Source of the DNA: W2P13-069 sp963590525
GTDB lineage: Bacteria > Actinomycetota > Coriobacteriia > Coriobacteriales > QAMH01
DNA length: 58,306 bases
NCBI GenBank assembly: GCA_963590525.1
Contig: CAVAPV010000005.1
Span: 1 to 58,306, forward strand
Direction: 5' to 3'
Of the stretch, positions 54,861 to 58,306 are shown piece after piece. Under the pieces are notes generated by a model. The model was not told the DNA's origin. It did not search any database and saw nothing but the letters and a program-made list of their open reading frames with translations. The number at the start of each line of letters is the position of its first letter. Positions within the stretch are counted from its first letter, which is position 1. Made by a program: the position numbers and the translations under genes.

Positions 54861-55265
54861 TTGCGGGCCTTTCGATGCGATGCAGACATTGCAGGTGATA
54901 CAGAAAACAACTCGCCCATTGTACGTGTTCGGGCACGGCGAGCCGTCGCACATCGGCAAAAGGGAGTCGTATCGTTGACTTGGAGAATAGGCACCTCGGG
55001 TATTCATCGATGCAGTAAGAAGGTGTCCATCGCTTTGTCTCTTTTGGGAATCGCTGCTCTTCTCCAAGCCCCCATGGCAAGAAGGTGACAGTCACAAAAC
55101 TCGTCCCTGAGCCGCTTGCATGGACGGAAAAGCGTCCATGGACGCAAATTCATCAACAGATTTGCCCAAATGACTGTTTTTATTGACGACTTTCCGGCAG
55201 TAAATGCCCTCTGACTAAGCTTCTTTCACATCACGACTGCAGCAGGACTGACGAGGTCCATTGCC
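54861..55265. other. non-coding stretch before the ATPase array
   Basis: No gene recognised. It contains GTGACAGTCAC (55085-55095) and a perfect 8-bp hairpin CATGGACG/CGTCCATG (55119-55140). Confidence 0.6.
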
Positions 55266-55354
55266 AAATCGCACTCTAACAGTGCGAAATTTCATGAAAA
55301 TCGCACTCAAGCAGTGCGATTTTTAATTAAAATTGCACTCAAGCAGTGCGATTT
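55266..55354. repeat. three palindromes with 32-bp period before the ATPase gene
   Basis: TCGCACT-CTAAC-AGTGCGA (55269-55287), TCGCACT-CAAGC-AGTGCGA (55301-55319) and TTGCACT-CAAGC-AGTGCGA (55333-55351), flanked by A/T runs. Centres at 55278, 55310 and 55342 are exactly 32 bp apart. They end 8 bp before the ribosome-binding site of the ATPase gene, so they could be an operator array, an RNA target or a recognition array. Too short and identical-spaced to be a CRISPR. Confidence 0.8.
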
Positions 55355-55372
55355 AGGCCGTAAGGAGCTCCA

Positions 55373-56542
55373 ATGAACAGGCTTTACGAATATATGAACC
55401 GCCAGCTTGCAACGGTTCCCACTAGCTTTCATCGGTATAAATACGACGAGATCAACTGGGACAACCATATGCTCGGTTTAGTGGGGCCGCGCGGTGTAGG
55501 AAAGACAACGCTGTTCCTGCAGAGAATCAAGGAAGAGCATTCCCCCCAAGAGGCACTCTATGTCTCTGCAGAAAATATGTTCTTTGCCAACAACACTCTC
55601 ATCGACCTTGCAGACGCGTTCTGCAAACAAGGCGGCAGATTTCTCTTTATCGATGAGGTCCACAAGTACAGCGGCTGGTCGCGAGAGCTGAAGATCATCT
55701 ACGACTCTTTTCCTAACCTGCATGTCTACTTTACCGGCTCTTCTGTACTCGACATAGAGAAAGGCGAGGCAGACTTGAGCCGTCGCGCCCCGCGCTACGA
55801 AATGCAGGGCCTCTCCTTTAGGGAATACCTTGCCATACGGCACGGGATTGACTCCAAACCCTTCTCCCTTGAAGAGATCACCCAAAACAAAGCCCACGTG
55901 CCGGGAGTTGAGCATCCCCTACCGCTTTTTAGCGATTACCTGCGATGCGGCTATTACCCGTTTGGAGTCGACGCAGATTTTGACATAGAGCTCAACCAGG
56001 TGATATCGAGAACACTCGAGGTCGATATCCCCCTCTACGCCAACATGAGCCCTGCGACGGGGCGAAAACTCAAGAAGTTGATGGCGGTAGTGAGCACGCT
56101 TGTCCCCTTCAAACCGAACATGACGCAGCTTGCGAGTCAGATAGGAGCCAGCAGGAACAATGTCGACGAATACCTCATGTTCATGGAGAAAGCGGGGATG
56201 ATCGCACAGCTCAGAACAGGAGCGCATGGGATCGGAGGGCTGGGAAAGGCAGAGAAGATATACCTCGACAACACGAATATCATTTTCAACCTGAGCGAAG
56301 GGGCAGAAGACGTCGGGACGATACGCGAGACCTTCTTCCTCAACCAGATGCGCGTGAAAAACAGCGTAACCGCATCTGCGGTATCGGATTTCTCTATCGG
56401 GGACTACACGTTCGAGGTGGGCGGGAAAAGCAAGGGACGCTCGCAATTGAGCGACGTTGAAAACGGCTACGTAGTCAAAGACAACATCGAATACGGCTCT
56501 CCCGGCGTCGTCCCCCTATGGGCCTTTGGGCTAAATTATTAG
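55373..56542 (+). CDS. AAA family ATPase (ATPase_AAA_14 / DUF4143 type)
   Basis: 389 residues. Walker A GPRGVGKTT (38-46), Walker B RFLFIDEVHKYS (D94, E95) and a sensor-like YFTGSS. The C-terminal part has a winged-helix-like segment (TQLASQIGASRNNVDEYL) and ends with a DUF4143-like core around YTFEVGGKSKGRSQL, resembling a nuclease fold E-x-x-K pattern. This large accessory family is scattered in gut bacteria; function is not established. AAGGAG precedes the ATG, behind three palindromes of 32-bp period. Base use looks less GC-rich than neighbours, suggesting transfer. The DUF3825 gene converges on it. Confidence 0.88.
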   Translation: MNRLYEYMNRQLATVPTSFHRYKYDEINWDNHMLGLVGPRGVGKTTLFLQRIKEEHSPQEALYVSAENMFFANNTLIDLADAFCKQGGRFLFIDEVHKYSGWSRELKIIYDSFPNLHVYFTGSSVLDIEKGEADLSRRAPRYEMQGLSFREYLAIRHGIDSKPFSLEEITQNKAHVPGVEHPLPLFSDYLRCGYYPFGVDADFDIELNQVISRTLEVDIPLYANMSPATGRKLKKLMAVVSTLVPFKPNMTQLASQIGASRNNVDEYLMFMEKAGMIAQLRTGAHGIGGLGKAEKIYLDNTNIIFNLSEGAEDVGTIRETFFLNQMRVKNSVTASAVSDFSIGDYTFEVGGKSKGRSQLSDVENGYVVKDNIEYGSPGVVPLWAFGLNY

Positions 56543-56550
56543 AAAGAGAA

Positions 56551-56586
56551 TATGCGGGAGAGCAACAAGACATGCTCACCCGCATA
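56551..56586. terminator. hairpin between convergent ATPase and DUF3825 genes
   Basis: TATGCGGG-A-GAGCA / TGCTC-A-CCCGCATA, 13 pairs with one A-A mismatch. No T-tract; position between convergent genes suggests a bidirectional terminator. Confidence 0.5.
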
Positions 56587-56630
56587 CAGAAAGAGTTAAC
56601 GCCCCTCATCACTTCATTCCAAGATACCCG

Positions 56631-57425
56631 TCATACTCCCTGCACAAGCCACTGGGCCTCGGGCTTATTAATAAGTCTCGCGTTGTTGTAAGCCATGTCT
56701 AGGGACAGGCACGTGCGGGCTTTGTAACAGTCATCGTCGCGCTCGATTGCCAAGGCAAGTCCCGGTTTGTCACCCACCAAGCACAGCGGCAAAAGGAGTT
56801 GCATCTTTCCTGTCTCGCTATTCCTGTCTGTAAAAAACTGAGGAACCGCGAGCATATAGTTTGCCGCCACGCGCTTCCTGGCTTCATCAACCGCGCCCTT
56901 CAGAATGCGGTAGCGATCGTTTCTCTTGTCATCTCCTTGCAAACCGTCAGGGAAACGGCTGACGTTTTCCTCATCACCGAGGATATGCTCAAAGTTAACC
57001 TTGATTTCTAGACGAGAATCAAAAACCAGATCAGCTGGATCATCATAGAAAATCACGCGTTGAGGAAGATCGCCAATTGAGTCAAGAACAAGATCGTTCT
57101 CCCTGTAGAAACCCTTTATATGCCATTTTTGCTTGTCGGGAATTCGATTAAGCTCAAAGAGAGCAAACACCCTCTCATAATGATCCGTATATAGCCCTGT
57201 ATCGAAGCACGCATGATTGTCGCTGATGGAAATAACGTCAACAGAGGAAGTGTCAGCGCTCGCATTGTAAACCTGCGCAATCCTTTTATAGAGGTTTTCA
57301 AGATAGGATTTCAAAATGCAGCGATCATCACCCCAGTATTCACTTTCCATTGCGAGATCAGCAAGGTCTTCGTAAGAGTCAAATGGGACAAATGCAAAAT
57401 CGAACAGCTTCTTTGGCAGCTTCAT
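56631..57425 (-). CDS. DUF3825 domain protein
   Basis: 264 residues. The DUF3825 pattern is visible: KGFYRENDLVLDSIGDLPQR, FYDDPADLVFDSRLEIKVN, HILGDEENVSRFP and the late RTCLSLDMAYNNARLI. Function is not established; in some bacteria this domain is fused to RNA-binding modules. GGAG precedes the ATG. Codon use is less GC-rich than the housekeeping genes nearby, as for the adjacent ATPase, so both may belong to an accessory island. No catalytic motif recognised. Confidence 0.8.
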   Translation of the reverse strand: MKLPKKLFDFAFVPFDSYEDLADLAMESEYWGDDRCILKSYLENLYKRIAQVYNASADTSSVDVISISDNHACFDTGLYTDHYERVFALFELNRIPDKQKWHIKGFYRENDLVLDSIGDLPQRVIFYDDPADLVFDSRLEIKVNFEHILGDEENVSRFPDGLQGDDKRNDRYRILKGAVDEARKRVAANYMLAVPQFFTDRNSETGKMQLLLPLCLVGDKPGLALAIERDDDCYKARTCLSLDMAYNNARLINKPEAQWLVQGV

Positions 57426-57448
57426 CAGGTTTCTCCGTTCGAAATCAT

Positions 57449-57482
57449 CGGGGCCTCGTCCAAAGGAACGGACGAGGCCCCG
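57449..57482 (-). terminator. terminator of the surface protein gene
   Basis: CGGGGCCTCGTCC/GGACGAGGCCCCG, a perfect 13-bp stem with an 8-nt loop, 54 bp past the stop. The T-tract is weak. Confidence 0.65.
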
Positions 57483-57535
57483 AACGCCTCAAGCTACATA
57501 GCTATCAGCAACCACCATCTTTGCAGGCGAAAAGC

Positions 57536-58306
57536 TTACTTGACGATGAACTTGGCGGTGACGGTGCGGGTTGCGTTGCCGCAGGAAACCTTGATCTTGG
57601 CCTTGTAGGTGCCCTTCTTGACGCCCTTCTTGAGGGTCGCCTTGCCGTTGGCGGACACGGTCACCTTGGCGGAGCCGGACTTCTTGGCGTAGGTCACCTT
57701 GTTGCCGGACTCGGAGACCTTGGAGTTCCACTTGACGGAGAACTTCTTGGCGGTCTTCTTGGCCTTCTTGGCGAGCTTGATCGTCTTGGTCTTGGTGGAG
57801 TTGCAGTACTTGACGGCTGCCTGGTCCTGCTCGTCGATCACGGTCTGGGCGTCGACGATGGCGTGGGCTGCCTTGAGGGCGTCGGCGGAGACGAGAGCCT
57901 TCTGGGTGTCGGTCAGGGCCTGGTACGCCTCGATGGCTGCCTTGGCGGCGGTTGCGTCCTTGGCGGCCTCGAGCTGCGCGGTCACGGCAGCGGCTGCGTC
58001 CACGTCGGCCTTGGCGTACTTGGTGGCGCTGGCGGCCAGGTCGGTCGTGGCCTTGGTGATGGCCGCGACGAGGACGGAGGCTTCAGTAGAGGTGAACTCG
58101 TCCTCGAACTTGGCGCCCTGCTGCTGCTTGGCCGCGGTGTCGTCGGAGAACTGGTACTTGCCCGCGGTCTTGACCTTCTTGTCGGAGCCGGTCAGGACGT
58201 CGACGTCGGCGATCACCTGGTCGACGGCGGCCTTGGCGGCTGCGACCTGGGTCTCGTTGGCCTTCTTGACGTTGCCGTCCTTGTCGGCAACGCCTGCCAG
58301 GTAGGC
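57536..58306 (-). CDS. C-terminal part of a large surface protein (partial)
   Basis: The frame is open to the window edge, so the start lies outside; 256 residues are seen. An Ala-rich helical segment (FIVAR-like, with YQALTDTQKALVSADALKAA) is followed by a Lys-rich basic linker and a C-terminal Ig-like/beta domain with VTYAKKSGSAKVTVSANGKA and a TVTAKFIVK ending. The helical repeats suggest a larger wall-attached adhesin. No LPXTG motif at the end, so attachment is by another means. Codon use is strongly biased to GC-rich Ala/Lys/Val codons. Confidence 0.75.
   Translation of the reverse strand, partial: AYLAGVADKDGNVKKANETQVAAAKAAVDQVIADVDVLTGSDKKVKTAGKYQFSDDTAAKQQQGAKFEDEFTSTEASVLVAAITKATTDLAASATKYAKADVDAAAAVTAQLEAAKDATAAKAAIEAYQALTDTQKALVSADALKAAHAIVDAQTVIDEQDQAAVKYCNSTKTKTIKLAKKAKKTAKKFSVKWNSKVSESGNKVTYAKKSGSAKVTVSANGKATLKKGVKKGTYKAKIKVSCGNATRTVTAKFIVK

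Noticed and set aside
55266..55354. CRISPR array
   Set aside because: Only three units; the unit is itself a palindrome and the gaps are about 13 bp A/T-rich, too short for spacers; no cas genes nearby.

Overview
The window reads as chromosomal DNA of a GC-rich, strictly anaerobic gut or rumen actinobacterium, most likely class Coriobacteriia and family Eggerthellaceae. The basis is a Tat-exported FAD reductase plus NapC/NrfH-like multiheme cytochrome with a divergent membrane-spanning LuxR regulator (a module expanded in that family), a type III glutamine synthetase, a Gram-positive-type LexA box and secreted cell-wall-binding proteins. This placement is by recognition, not by a search. No insertion sequence, integrase, phage gene or CRISPR array was recognised.

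Layout. 0.1-7.9 kb: glutamine synthetase III (glnN-type), a YgiQ-family radical SAM protein and SOS-type uvrA. 7.9-9.7 kb: a translationally coupled membrane pair (NodB deacetylase and a coiled-coil protein). 9.9-14.2 kb: a respiratory module of flavoprotein reductase and multiheme cytochrome, with a divergent LuxR-type membrane regulator. 14.2-21.7 kb: mfd, a DUF2130 protein, an orphan ribbon-helix-helix protein with a perfect palindrome, and tadA-nth-rlmH. 21.7-25.9 kb: galU and tRNA-Ser(UGA) between two copies of a structured ~213-bp repeat, then thrS with an unusual leader. 26-29.7 kb: a zinc-ribbon membrane protein, folC and htpG. 30-34.7 kb: a stand-alone receiver overlapping ackA, divergent uspA, and a sufE / acyl-carrier-like / sufS cluster. 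34.9-39.2 kb: an L-fucose-isomerase-like protein, a PucR/CdaR-type regulator with repeated operator-like sites, and an MBL-fold hydrolase. 39.3-45.6 kb: tRNA-Leu(UAG), tig, clpP, clpX and valS. 45.8-53.9 kb: a cell-envelope locus containing two transglutaminase-like secreted proteins, a lipoprotein and dltA-B-C-D, with a small DltX-like protein at its 3' end. 54.2-58.3 kb: an orphan DUF47/PhoU-like protein, an accessory AAA ATPase behind three palindromes of 32-bp period, a DUF3825 protein, and the C-terminal part of a surface protein cut by the window edge.

How the genes work together. Repair and translation genes (uvrA, mfd, nth, tadA, rlmH, thrS, valS, tRNAs) and protein quality control (tig-clpP-clpX, htpG) are housekeeping. 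The flavoprotein/cytochrome pair would carry electrons from the quinone pool to an extracytoplasmic organic acceptor, under control of the divergent LuxR protein. The dlt locus would D-alanylate wall polymers and is embedded among secreted wall proteins.

Most notable non-coding signals: two consecutive 5-bp/7-nt hairpins with UGU loops in the thrS leader, resembling tRNA-Thr anticodon arms; a dispersed two-hairpin repeat whose stems differ by compensatory changes; the three-palindrome array before the ATPase; and operator-like repeats around the PucR-type gene. Several long open frames antisense to real genes are composition artefacts and are not annotated.
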